39,344 nt of DNA. It comes from Streptomyces ureilyticus (GTDB taxonomy: Bacteria > Actinomycetota > Actinomycetes > Streptomycetales > Streptomycetaceae). Where the stretch lies: positions 1-39,344 of the forward strand of contig NZ_JAAKZX010000081.1 in assembly GCF_011045025.1 (NCBI RefSeq), written 5' to 3'. Numbering within the stretch: position 1 is the first letter of the stretch; each line of letters opens with the position of its first letter. Shown in pieces: positions 24,301 through 32,375 of this stretch. Both the position numbers and the translations under genes were made by a program. A model generated the notes under the pieces. It searched no databases. It saw only the letters and a list, made by a program, of their open reading frames with translations, and was not told the origin of the DNA.

Positions 24301-26675
24301 ACCGCGGCCCAGCCCGGGCATGGAAGGACAAACTGGTGGATCGCGTTTTCAGGCAGTGGCTGCGGCTCGCCGTCCTTAAGGAAGGGCAGCGGGGTCGGCG
24401 CGAGGGCGCCCTTGGCCTTCAGCCATGCCTTGTCCTTGCTCGCGACGTCGTCGCCTGCGTAGACCCCGCGCCTGGCGCCGATGAGGGAGTTGCCGCGGCG
24501 CAGGTGGAGGCCGAACCAGGGGGCTTGCATGCCGGGATGCATGGTGTTGAGCCACAGAGAGACCTCGGCCAGTTCGACGCCGGTGGCGTTGAGGTCGACG
24601 CCGTAGGCGTTGTGCAGAGCGATGTACGCCTTGACCTTCTGCTTCTCGGTGATCGCGTCGGCTGTGGGGATGGTGATGCCGAGTTCTTCCTGGCGGCGGC
24701 GCAGGTATTCGTCAGCGACTTGGTTGATGGCTTCGTTGAGGAATGCGCCGGAGCCGAGAGCCGGCTCGCAGATCTTGTACTTCAGCAGTTCCGAGGCCCG
24801 GGTCTTGATCACGTTGCCGCTCTCGTCCCGCCCCTGGTCGAGACGATGCTTGAGAGCGAGTTCGACGGTAACCTTGGTCAGCGACTCGGGGGTGTAGTAC
24901 GAGGCCGAGGTCTCCCGGTCGCGGCCGGCGAGCCGGTAGACGAAGGAGCCTTTGTCGTACTTCTTGACGCCGCGCAGCCCCTTGCGGGCGTCGGCCTCCC
25001 CGTACTGGACGAGGGTCTTGTCGGGGTACTGGTCCTGCTTGTGCGAGGGGATGAGCCAGGAGCCCTGCTCCGGGTCGCCGCCCCGGGCCACCTCGCACAG
25101 TTCCTCTTCGGCGATGATGCCGGTGTAGGACATCAACCCCTCGTAGACGGCGCCGAGTTGGTTGATGCCGAGGTTGCGGTAGGAGATGAAGCCGCCGCGT
25201 TCGCCGCGCTTGCCCTTCTTCATGGTGAGCAGCCGCAGCACCTCGTGAAGGGCCTCGTTGCGCAGGCATAGGTCGAGCCAGCGGGGGTCGTTGTCCTCGT
25301 CGCTGCGCGGGTCCAGGACGCCGGTGCCGATGAGGCGGATGGCGGTCGGCTCGAAGAGTTCGCTGCGCAGGGCCTCGAAGCGCAGGCCGCGGTCCTCGCT
25401 GCGGCGGGCCGCTTTGGCCTTGCGGGTCTCCTCGTCGTCGCCGGTCTGGTCGTCGTCGGGCTCGGTGCCGTACGGACGGTGGCCGAAGTTGACCTTGTTG
25501 AACAGGACGTCGAGGGACTGGAAGAGGTGGAAGCCGTTCTTGGCCTCCTCTTCGACGAGTTCCTCGTCGCGTTCGACGAGTTCGCGCAGGCGGGCCATGG
25601 AGTAGCCGGCCTCGTACGACCCGTCGTCGGCGGGGAGGATGCCGAGTTCGGGGCGGGCCTCCGCGTACAGCAGGAACAGGACGCGGTAGAGGTAGCGCAG
25701 CGCTTCGCGGGTGAGTTCGCGCGCGAAGGGGATCTTGGGGCTTTCGATGTCGGCCGGGGTGACGTCGTTCTTTGGCTCCGCCATCCGGTGCAGGACTTCG
25801 TTGGCGATGATCTCGACCGAGCGCTGCAGGCCGTAGCGCAGTTCGCTGGAGACGCCGGCCGCGTTGTCACCGGAGGACTTGAGCAGGGCGTCGATCGCGC
25901 GGCTGGTGTCGTTCTCGCCGGGCCGGAGCATGTCCAGGCTGAACAGGGCGGCGATGGTGGCGAGTTCGCCCAGCTGGGCGCGGTCGTTGCGTTCTAGGGC
26001 GGCGTCAAGGTTGGCCGCGAGGTAGCGGCCCTCGTTCCAGGCGTGGCGGTCGGCGAGCAGGATCACGCCGCCGCACAGCAGCAGCACGAAGCGGGGGTGC
26101 GGGCCGCCGGCTTCGCCGAGTTCGCTCTGGAAGAGCCAGGAGGCCAGGGCCGCGCCCGTCTCGTACGACTCGCTCGCGCTGACCCGCAGGGGCGACAGAA
26201 GCCGTCCGGCACGGTCGGGGTTGAGAGCGTCGTCGTTGTCGGCGGACCAGCCGCAGTCGAGGGCGATGATGCCGTGGCCGTGATAGGCGACGGGCAACGT
26301 GTGGTCGCGGCCGGCGCGGTGCACCGTGAGCTCGGCCGAGGAGGTGCCGTAGCCGAGGGCCCGCAGGACCATCTGGTGCCACTCGGCGAGACGCTTGGTC
26401 CACTCGGGGTTGCTGTGCGTGTTGAGGCGGGCTTCGGCGTCGGCGTCGGCCTGGGTGGTCTTGGCGAAATAGCCGCGCAGTTCCTCGGCGAGGTAGGGAG
26501 TGCGCAGGGTGCGCAGCAGCTCGCGCGGGGTCTTGCGCGGGTCGTTCTCGTCGCCCTCGCGCTGCGCCCAGGTGGCGAACAGGCCCTTCTTGAGGTCGGT
26601 GCCGAGCTGGTCGGCGAAGTAGTGCGCGGACAGGTACTCGCCGCGGTTGGTGAAGGAGTCGAAGTCGGTGCTCAT
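21327..26675 (-). CDS. N6-adenine DNA methyltransferase, Eco57I/PglX type (DrmMI-like)
   Basis: A 1782-aa protein whose ATG overlaps the SNF2 stop (ATGA). The N-terminal 570 residues are a helical region without known catalytic motifs. The methyltransferase begins at SASYYTPESLTKVTVELAL (motif X, about 590-610), with motif I CEPALGSGAFLNEAI (about 635) and GVDLNATGVELAEVSLWLNT (about 690-710). Motif IV NPPW (VGNPPWVRLEW) is at about 1148, unusually far from motif I. The C-terminal part (about 1200-1750) should hold the target-recognition domain. It would methylate adenine to mark self DNA and, by analogy to DISARM and Pgl/BREX, take part in exclusion of foreign DNA. The DNA at about 21.5-23.6 kb, coding for roughly residues 1025-1730, is visibly AT-richer than the rest, suggesting recombination of the recognition region. 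Confidence 0.93.
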   Translation of the reverse strand: MSTDFDSFTNRGEYLSAHYFADQLGTDLKKGLFATWAQREGDENDPRKTPRELLRTLRTPYLAEELRGYFAKTTQADADAEARLNTHSNPEWTKRLAEWHQMVLRALGYGTSSAELTVHRAGRDHTLPVAYHGHGIIALDCGWSADNDDALNPDRAGRLLSPLRVSASESYETGAALASWLFQSELGEAGGPHPRFVLLLCGGVILLADRHAWNEGRYLAANLDAALERNDRAQLGELATIAALFSLDMLRPGENDTSRAIDALLKSSGDNAAGVSSELRYGLQRSVEIIANEVLHRMAEPKNDVTPADIESPKIPFARELTREALRYLYRVLFLLYAEARPELGILPADDGSYEAGYSMARLRELVERDEELVEEEAKNGFHLFQSLDVLFNKVNFGHRPYGTEPDDDQTGDDEETRKAKAARRSEDRGLRFEALRSELFEPTAIRLIGTGVLDPRSDEDNDPRWLDLCLRNEALHEVLRLLTMKKGKRGERGGFISYRNLGINQLGAVYEGLMSYTGIIAEEELCEVARGGDPEQGSWLIPSHKQDQYPDKTLVQYGEADARKGLRGVKKYDKGSFVYRLAGRDRETSASYYTPESLTKVTVELALKHRLDQGRDESGNVIKTRASELLKYKICEPALGSGAFLNEAINQVADEYLRRRQEELGITIPTADAITEKQKVKAYIALHNAYGVDLNATGVELAEVSLWLNTMHPGMQAPWFGLHLRRGNSLIGARRGVYAGDDVASKDKAWLKAKGALAPTPLPFLKDGEPQPLPENAIHQFVLPCPGWAAVTASKEAKELAKEGAEQLAAWKRGILQRPQRSTAHLNKDGSPKLNPKTKQPKQETRSQFTRLRDVARRVEFLWSAVVKRMELSEREIARRIHVWQADPTDPEYAFLQHPDQAVPKEKVLEDLFNAVDTPYWRLKTVMDAWCALWFWPVDKAGLLDGTNSEYVAPAAVNDADGLSEVLGGMLLIGEQPDNQDVAPDPQPVAKPTPAPQFVETTALFALGPQQTSFEGLELTSNDEGIVELQKVGATRARKVVAKSQEPERRRVVPLKDLDDWLEFLEAMLGRADVPDGNTLIDSFERLEELKGFEETLPGFMGMDVGNPEDRFPWLREVRDITKEQGFLHWELEFARVFTKGGGFDLQVGNPPWVRLEWSETSILGEFDPWLVVADSGTSDERDRRQSALLSNPSIAKKYLSERAQVSAITSFLGSSVTYELLAGGQPDFYQGFMIRTWHNANQNGIIGFIHPDEHLNSPNGKRLRPESYKRLRVHGSFVNVANWAFAPPVGRKKEFSVSVYGQPRQVGFFHASKLYSAATFSDSFSHDGSGPLPGIKNKRDWDLRAHRSRLVWVDIDQLSIWQSLLEKGADPVLETPLLHPVTTAEESAVRALALSPRRLGGAGFQIARGFDESGAQRNRTIAKSPGFRDSLSKVVIKGPNFSIATPFAKQEPETGNFDRPVDLTSLSESPRYSTEFARACDVSSYVSRQEEWVDSRGENLPYTAFYRVFWREMTKADNERSLFVTLMPPGPAHIHAVRSASAPSDELTTLTAGFWSTLPLDYLLRVTGRDHMGNAEAKIMPVPDERHPLALPLLVRTMRMNCLSEAYRKIWQDLYSLEWEREEWAVQWSTRQQLSPNSPEWGWNSPLRTEQDRRAALVEMDALVAVWLGMSPDSLAAIYKSRYGTLSKYEDAMYFDASGNRISADRIIWGRRQETQTFSQLRAHLAAPESVPPPDGFTPPFYKADREAEMREAHAVFQKRLDDAIARGEWDPVKQEVPKP

Positions 26676-29600
26676 CGTTCGGTGCCTCCTTCGGCGGCGG
26701 TCTGCGGTTCGAGGACGGCCAGCAGGCGCAGCATCGGTTCACCCGTCGTCTCCAGGGACTTGACCAGCTTCAGCTGCCGCTTGGCCGTACGTTCGAGCTC
26801 CGCTTCCTTCGGGCGTGCACTGGCGAAGAGGGCGTCCTGCCGCCAGTCGGTGACCTTCTTGCGGTAGGGAGCAAGGGTCCCTTCGATCTGCTCGCGGTAC
26901 ACGCCTTCAAGGAGGGCGAGTTGACGCTGTGCGGCGTCGATGGCGTCGGGCACCAGCGCACTGAGCCCCGGCAGGTCGCGGGGCGTGGCGCGACCTGGCA
27001 TGTTCGGGCCGACACCGTAGCTCTCCAGAACGTCGGCGGTCAGCCTCGTGACGTCCGGGCTGTCGGGGAGGCCGGAGACGGCCATCCACTCGACGATGGT
27101 GGGCTTGCCCAGCGCGTTGGAGTAGATGCCCTGGACCAGAAAGGTCGGGCTAGCCACGGTGGCGGCGAGCACCGGGGCCTTGTGCCGGCCGATCTCGACG
27201 AGCACCTTGTCCGTGAGCCAGTCCAGCACGGGATGGATGTCGGTGACGTACGAGACGTTCGGCCACTGGGACGCGGTGGTCTCCCGGGCCGCCTTCAGGC
27301 GCGCGCCGGCCAGGTCCTTGGAAAAGGTGATGCGCATGCGCCCCGGCTCGGTCTTGCGCGGCAGGATCTGCTGCTCGTCCAGGTACGACTTGGGCAGTGC
27401 CTTGAGCCGGTACAGCAGGTCCCGCGGGGGCTCGAAGGCAATGGTGCCGTCGTCGTCGCGCCGCAGCGACAGCATGTCCTCGGGGTTGGGACGCGAGATC
27501 TGCCGCAGCGCCTCGTCGAAGTAGTCGGCGGTGGACCGGAAGAGCTTCGGCACGACCGCGCGGGCCACTTCGGGGTGTTCGTGGACCGCGCCCACCTGGC
27601 CGAGCAGCCCGGACAGGAAGGCGGCCCCGCCCTGCTGGGACTGCTTGATGGACTCCTCGACGGTGCGCCCCGCGATCAGGTCCTGGGTGAGGCGGTTCTC
27701 TTCCTCCTTGGCCCGGTACAGGCCGGTCACCGCCTCGGCCGAGCCTTCGATCTTGTGGGCCTCCTCCTCACGCCTGAGGAGCTTCTCGCCCACCAGCCGG
27801 TCATCCAGGGTTCGCGGCTGTCCGGTCGTCTCGTCCGTGCGCCACGGGATGTCACTGGTGAGGATCAGCGCGCGGAACTCGGGCCGGTGTTCCTGCCCGT
27901 ACCGGTCGATACGGCCGTTGCGCTGCTCGATGCGGATCAGGGACCACGGCAGGTCATAGTGGATCAACAGATGGCACTGCTGGTGCAGGTTGACGCCCTC
28001 GGAGGCGACATCGCCGGTGAACAGGATGCGCACCGGGTCATCGCGCAGCCCGAACTTCTCGACGATGTCCTGCTGTTCCTGATCCGTGCTGGCCTCGCCG
28101 TGCATGACCTGGACGGCTCCGCCGTATCCCAGCCAAGGCTTCTTCTCGTCCGGACTGGTGGTCTGCTTGAAGCCGAGTGCGGCCGGGACGGTCTCCGCCA
28201 GCCACTTCAGGGTGGGGATGCTCTCGGAGAACACGACCACCCGGGTGTCCGAGCCCGGGCCGACCTCCAGCTCCCGCAGTTCGTCCAGCAGCGCTGCCCG
28301 CTTCGCCGAGTCCTGGTCCTCGATCTGCTCGGCGAAGTGCTGCAGGTCGACCAGGGCATCCCGCTCGACCTTCCGCGCCGCTTCGCGTACCGCCGGGTCC
28401 TCCGGCCGCCTCCGCGTCCTCGAGCCGTTCTCGGGCTTGTCGGGCGGCGGGTTGTCGAGGTTTCCGATCCGGGTCTTGATCGTCGCCAGCAGCGCCTTGT
28501 GCGAGGACAGGAACGACTTCAGCAACCGGTACGGGACGAGCTGATGCCGGCTCGCCGACGGCGCCGCCGGGTCGGCCGGGATCCAGCGTGTGGCCAGCTC
28601 CTGGAAGACCGCGAGCTCCTTCTCGGTGGCCGGAGCGTGCAGGGGCTGGGAGGGGCCGCGGTCCGCCCAGGTCCCCTTGAGGGACTCGCGGACCTCGGCC
28701 GAGGTCTTCGTACGCCGGATGTAGAGGTGGCTGAGGTCCTTCACCTCGTACTGGGACGGGTTGGCGATCGCCGCCTCGTCCAGCATCCTGACCAGCTCGG
28801 CGAAGGAGGCGGCGTCGCCGTTGTGCGGGGTGGCCGAGGCCAGCACCAGCGCGTCGGTCTTGCGTGCCAGCAGGCGGGCGAGCGCGTTGTTCTTCGTGCC
28901 GCGGTTGACGAGGTTGTGGGACTCGTCGATGACGACGGCGTCCCAGTCAGTGTTGTCCAGGTGGTGGGCGTACACGTCGCTCTTCAGGGTGTCCACGGAG
29001 ATGATCGCGCGCTTGAAGTACGCGAACGGGTTCCGTCCCGCGGGAATCTCCTGCTGCACCCGCTGAATGCCCGTGGAGTCCAACCGCACCAGCGGGATGG
29101 CGAACCGGGTCCACAGCTCGCGCTGGAACTGCTCCAGCACGTGCTGTGGTGTCACCACCAGGATCCGTTCGCCGCGCCCCCGCCGAATCAGCTCCGCCAG
29201 CAGCACCCCGATCTCCAGGGTCTTACCGAGACCCACCACATCCGCGATCAGGATCCGCGGCTGCGGGTTCTTCATCGACAGCGCCAGCTCCGCCGGGCGC
29301 AGCTGGTGGACCTGCTGGTCCATGAGGAAGTTGTCCGCCAGCGCCAGCCCGTGCTCGGTCTGCGGCAGGAACGTCTTCCGCATGATCGCCTCAAGGAACA
29401 GACGAGATCTGCGGTGATTCGGAGAATCATCCGCCACCAGCTCGGTCTCGCGCGGGTCCAGCTCCTGAACGACATCCAGCCGGTCGTAGAAGGTGGCGTC
29501 GATCCCGCGGACGAACGAGGAGATGCCGGTGACCTCGACCATCCATCCATCACGGTCGGTGGCCCGGCAGTTGCGCACGAGCCACAACTCGTCCCGGATC

Positions 29601-29776
29601 AGCACCTGAGCGCCCGCCGCGTACCCGCCAGTGTCAGGCGACCGCTCCTCTGACGAGACTTCGTCCGACTCCCGGGCATCCCCCGCCGTATCGCTCTGCC
29701 CGCCCACGGCCCCCGCCTCGACCTTCAACGTCCGCTCCGATTCCTCACCCACGGCGCGCCCCGCACCGCTCACCAT
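26672..29776 (-). CDS. SNF2-family helicase/ATPase (DrmD-like)
   Basis: A 1034-aa protein from ATG 29776; only a weak GGGTGA precedes the start. Residues 1-50 are acidic and probably disordered. Domain 1 of the SF2/SNF2 motor has Walker A ADVVGLGKTLEIG (about 178-190), VVTPQHVLEQFQRELW, the DESH box (283-286) and LASATPHNG. Domain 2 has VVFSESIPTLKWLAE, LFTGDVASEGVNLHQQCHLL and the arginine-finger motif IEQRNGRIDRYGQ (about 617-630). The rest is a helical tail. SNF2 ATPases of this kind track on double-stranded DNA; DrmD is the corresponding class 1 DISARM protein. First of four genes with 4-nt overlaps, and 82 bp behind the kinase gene, so the kinase is probably in the same transcript. Confidence 0.93.
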   Translation of the reverse strand: MVSGAGRAVGEESERTLKVEAGAVGGQSDTAGDARESDEVSSEERSPDTGGYAAGAQVLIRDELWLVRNCRATDRDGWMVEVTGISSFVRGIDATFYDRLDVVQELDPRETELVADDSPNHRRSRLFLEAIMRKTFLPQTEHGLALADNFLMDQQVHQLRPAELALSMKNPQPRILIADVVGLGKTLEIGVLLAELIRRGRGERILVVTPQHVLEQFQRELWTRFAIPLVRLDSTGIQRVQQEIPAGRNPFAYFKRAIISVDTLKSDVYAHHLDNTDWDAVVIDESHNLVNRGTKNNALARLLARKTDALVLASATPHNGDAASFAELVRMLDEAAIANPSQYEVKDLSHLYIRRTKTSAEVRESLKGTWADRGPSQPLHAPATEKELAVFQELATRWIPADPAAPSASRHQLVPYRLLKSFLSSHKALLATIKTRIGNLDNPPPDKPENGSRTRRRPEDPAVREAARKVERDALVDLQHFAEQIEDQDSAKRAALLDELRELEVGPGSDTRVVVFSESIPTLKWLAETVPAALGFKQTTSPDEKKPWLGYGGAVQVMHGEASTDQEQQDIVEKFGLRDDPVRILFTGDVASEGVNLHQQCHLLIHYDLPWSLIRIEQRNGRIDRYGQEHRPEFRALILTSDIPWRTDETTGQPRTLDDRLVGEKLLRREEEAHKIEGSAEAVTGLYRAKEEENRLTQDLIAGRTVEESIKQSQQGGAAFLSGLLGQVGAVHEHPEVARAVVPKLFRSTADYFDEALRQISRPNPEDMLSLRRDDDGTIAFEPPRDLLYRLKALPKSYLDEQQILPRKTEPGRMRITFSKDLAGARLKAARETTASQWPNVSYVTDIHPVLDWLTDKVLVEIGRHKAPVLAATVASPTFLVQGIYSNALGKPTIVEWMAVSGLPDSPDVTRLTADVLESYGVGPNMPGRATPRDLPGLSALVPDAIDAAQRQLALLEGVYREQIEGTLAPYRKKVTDWRQDALFASARPKEAELERTAKRQLKLVKSLETTGEPMLRLLAVLEPQTAAEGGTER

Positions 29777-29858
29777 TCACCCAACGTAAGGACAGCGTCC
29801 AAGCCCACCCCATACGCCCGTCCGCCCAGCTTCCCACCAGGCACTGACAGCTTGGCCA

Positions 29859-31028
29859 TCAAAGCGCGGTATCCGCCGCGTACTCCGCCCGCAGCTCATC
29901 CGCGACCCGCTTCGATGCCGGCGGTTTTACGGCCTTGGGCCGTGCCTTCGGCTCCGCCTTGGGCTTCACGGCCTTCTCACCGGAGCCGGGCTGCGGCTCG
30001 TCCTGCTCCGCCTCCTGCGGTTCCGGCTCCTCGGCCTCAGTAGCTTCTCGCGGACTGTCGAGCGGCGAGTCCAGCCCCGCGTCGTCAGTGATCTTGGCCT
30101 GGTCCTCAAGCAGCTTCTCGAACGACGCGGACAACAGCTCCTGGGCCGCATCCGGAGTACCGCCCGCGGTCGTATGCTCGATCAGCGCGAGCCGTGCATC
30201 AGCCGGCGCTGCTCCGGCGGCCTTCAGCAACTTCGTGCACGCCCTGGAAACGTCGTCCAGCGTCGGCCGGTCCTCGGGGACGTGGGCGAGCATGGACGCG
30301 ATCAGCGGCTTGAGCCCCTCGGGTACACCACTCAGATCCGGGCCGATATCAGGATTCGCGACCTGCACGGCGACGGCCTCCCACGCCGCACCGTCGTACG
30401 GGTAGTGGCGAGCCGCCGCGTACAGCAGAACCGTGCCCAGCGCGTACACGTCCGCCGCCGGAGTCACCTTCGGATGCCCGCTCGCCTGCTCCGGCGGCAT
30501 GCAGCGCACCGTCCCAATGATCATCCCGCTGTGGGACAAGGACTCCTTCGCGGCGTCCATGAACGCCCCGAGCCCGAAGTCGATGATGATGGGGCCTTCT
30601 GTGCCCATGATGACGTTCTGGGGCTTCAGGTCCCGGTGGAGCAGCTCCGCGGCGTGCACGGCGCTCAGCCCCTCGGCGAGCAATGCGCCGAGACTGGCGA
30701 CCAGCGGCAAGGGGAGCACACCGTCCTGGTCCACGCAGGCCAGCAAAGTGCGTCCGGCCACGTACTCCATGGCCAGCCAGGGCCGGTCCGCGAACGGGTC
30801 GGCCTCCAGGAACCGCGCCACCCTGTTGGTGCCGACCACAGTGCGCGCTATCAACGCTTCCTTCTCGAAGCGGGCGCGCGTGACGGGGTCCAGCTTGTCG
30901 CTCCGGATTAGCTTCACCGCCACCGGCTGACCCCCCGGGGTGTAGGCGAGGTACACCTCTCCCATGCCGCCCGAGCCCAGTTCCTTGGCCACGGTGTACC
31001 GGCCGATCCGCTCGGGCGTCCCCGTCAT
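29859..31028 (-). CDS. Hanks-type Ser/Thr protein kinase, soluble
   Basis: A 389-aa protein from ATG 31028 (MTGTPERIGRYTVAKELGSG); an ATG at 31094 adds 22 unsupported residues. The kinase domain (about 10-280) is complete: glycine loop GSGGMGEV, Lys39 in VAVKLI, HRDLKPQN (131-138), DFGLG (150-154), MPPEQASG in place of APE, and ADVYALGTVLLYA. The C-terminal 110 residues are first acidic (EAEEPEPQEAEQDE), then Lys/Pro/Ala-rich repeats (KPKAEPKARPKAVKP). There is no transmembrane helix or PASTA domain, unlike PknB-type receptors. It lies directly upstream of the helicase-methyltransferase operon. Kinases also occur in Pgl/BREX-type systems (PglW), so regulation or triggering of the operon by phosphorylation is a reasonable inference. 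Confidence 0.92.
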   Translation of the reverse strand: MTGTPERIGRYTVAKELGSGGMGEVYLAYTPGGQPVAVKLIRSDKLDPVTRARFEKEALIARTVVGTNRVARFLEADPFADRPWLAMEYVAGRTLLACVDQDGVLPLPLVASLGALLAEGLSAVHAAELLHRDLKPQNVIMGTEGPIIIDFGLGAFMDAAKESLSHSGMIIGTVRCMPPEQASGHPKVTPAADVYALGTVLLYAAARHYPYDGAAWEAVAVQVANPDIGPDLSGVPEGLKPLIASMLAHVPEDRPTLDDVSRACTKLLKAAGAAPADARLALIEHTTAGGTPDAAQELLSASFEKLLEDQAKITDDAGLDSPLDSPREATEAEEPEPQEAEQDEPQPGSGEKAVKPKAEPKARPKAVKPPASKRVADELRAEYAADTAL

Positions 31029-31189
31029 TCGCTGCTCAGCACTCCTCACACATGCCCGTACGCCGACCGGTCGAGATCCGCGGGTGCCGAGCAAGCCTAG
31101 TCGCTCCCGGGCCGCCGGGGCAGGTCAAGTTCCTCTCCCTCCCCGCCCGCGCTTCGCTCTCGCTGTGAGGCCCGTCGGAGTGCCCGCGC

Positions 31190-32107
31190 TCATGTCCAGT
31201 CCTCGTCAACTCTACGAGGGGTCACAACGCAACCACGGTTTGTCCCACGAACGGGGTTCCTGGTTGGCAGTCGGGGTACGTCGTTCAGCCTCTGTGGGCC
31301 GGGGCTTGCCGTGTGGTCTGCCAGCCAGTTCCGGGTCGTGTCGTGGCCGAGGCGGATCTGTTCCGCTGCGTGGCGGAAGTCCAGGGGGTTGAGCCCGCGC
31401 CGTACCTGGGGGGTCGGTACTACGTGGACCTTTCCCCGTGCGGCGGCGAGATCGCTGGCTGAGGTCCGGCCGAGCAGCATGGCGACGGTGCGGATCAGGA
31501 TCGGCAGTGCTCCGGCGGCACGGGGGTGCGGCGTGGGCGTCAGGAGCGAGGGCAGTACGTAGGTCGTGGTGGCGCCGAGTGCCTCGGCCTGCAGGATCGG
31601 GATGTCGGCCGAGAGGCTTCCGTCGACCAGCAGCTGTCCGTTGCGTTCAACTGGGGGCAGGATTCCGGGAATGGAGGCGCTGGCCAGCAGAGCGTCCACG
31701 GCTGGCCCCTCGGAGAGCACCGCGGGCGACCCGGTGTGGGTGTCGGTGGCGACAACGTGTGTGGGGATCGTGGTGTCTTGCAGGTCGTGGATCCGCAGGC
31801 CGCTTTCAATGAGGGCGCGCAGCCGGTCCGGCTCGGTGAGGCTGTCGCGGAACCCGGTGAGCCCGGCGGTGAGGGAGAGCGGGCACAGGGGGAACACATC
31901 GCCGCGCCGGGCGCGGATCCACAACTGGCGAAGCTGGTCGAGCCCGTTTGACGTCGGGTCCTGCGCGAAGGCGACGGCGTTGAGCGCTCCGGCCGAGGAG
32001 CCCACGACGAGGTCGGGTCGGATGCCTGTTTCGGTTAGTGCGCGCAGCATTCCGACCTGCACTGCTGCGAGGCTGGCTCCGCCTTGGAGGACGAAGGCGA
32101 CCGTCAT
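31190..32107 (-). CDS. patatin-like phospholipase
   Basis: A 305-aa protein from ATG 32107, which overlaps the stop of a tiny upstream ORF (ATGA). It shows the patatin layout: oxyanion loop QGGASLAAVQVGML (about 8-21), nucleophile elbow GSSAG with Ser38, and the catalytic Asp162 in LLVDGSLSADIPI (DGS instead of the common DGG/DGA). The C-terminal 50 residues are basic and probably disordered. There is no signal peptide, so it acts in the cytosol or at the inner membrane face. Patatins hydrolyse acyl esters of phospholipids and some serve as membrane-damaging effectors in defence systems such as CBASS. No nucleotide cyclase is present here, so that role is only a possibility. The kinase gene starts 161 bp downstream. 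Confidence 0.9.
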   Translation of the reverse strand: MTVAFVLQGGASLAAVQVGMLRALTETGIRPDLVVGSSAGALNAVAFAQDPTSNGLDQLRQLWIRARRGDVFPLCPLSLTAGLTGFRDSLTEPDRLRALIESGLRIHDLQDTTIPTHVVATDTHTGSPAVLSEGPAVDALLASASIPGILPPVERNGQLLVDGSLSADIPILQAEALGATTTYVLPSLLTPTPHPRAAGALPILIRTVAMLLGRTSASDLAAARGKVHVVPTPQVRRGLNPLDFRHAAEQIRLGHDTTRNWLADHTASPGPQRLNDVPRLPTRNPVRGTNRGCVVTPRRVDEDWT

Positions 32108-32244
32108 CTGGCGGTGTCCTCCTGGTCCGCGTCCGGCTGGAGCCGCGGTGTTTCGGTCGCCCGTAGGCGGCGGCTTTGCGGGTGTTCGGGGGCTCTGCTC
32201 CGGAGGAGAGCGGCCTGGTCATCGCTGGTGATGTTGCAGGTCAT
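32104..32244 (-). CDS. 46-aa ORF coupled to the patatin gene
   Basis: From ATG 32244 (MTCNITSDDQAALLRSRAPE), preceded by GGAAG at six bases. Its stop overlaps the patatin start (ATGA). The peptide is charged and has no recognisable domain; it may be a leader or coupling ORF. Too short for certainty. Confidence 0.4.
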   Translation of the reverse strand: MTCNITSDDQAALLRSRAPEHPQSRRLRATETPRLQPDADQEDTAR

Positions 32245-32375
32245 TGTGTGCTTCCAAGAAGTCTGTGACGGTGAAGGGCAAGCCGTGTCGATGGGTGATG
32301 GATGGCAATGCGGCCGCGGGTTCTGCGGCTGGGGTGGTCCGTCATGGGCTGGCTCAGTGCTTGCTTGACCGCCGG

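Noticed and set aside
26921..29653. Plus-strand open frame of 910 codons opposite the SNF2 gene
   Set aside because: Antisense shadow of a gene with complete SNF2 motifs.
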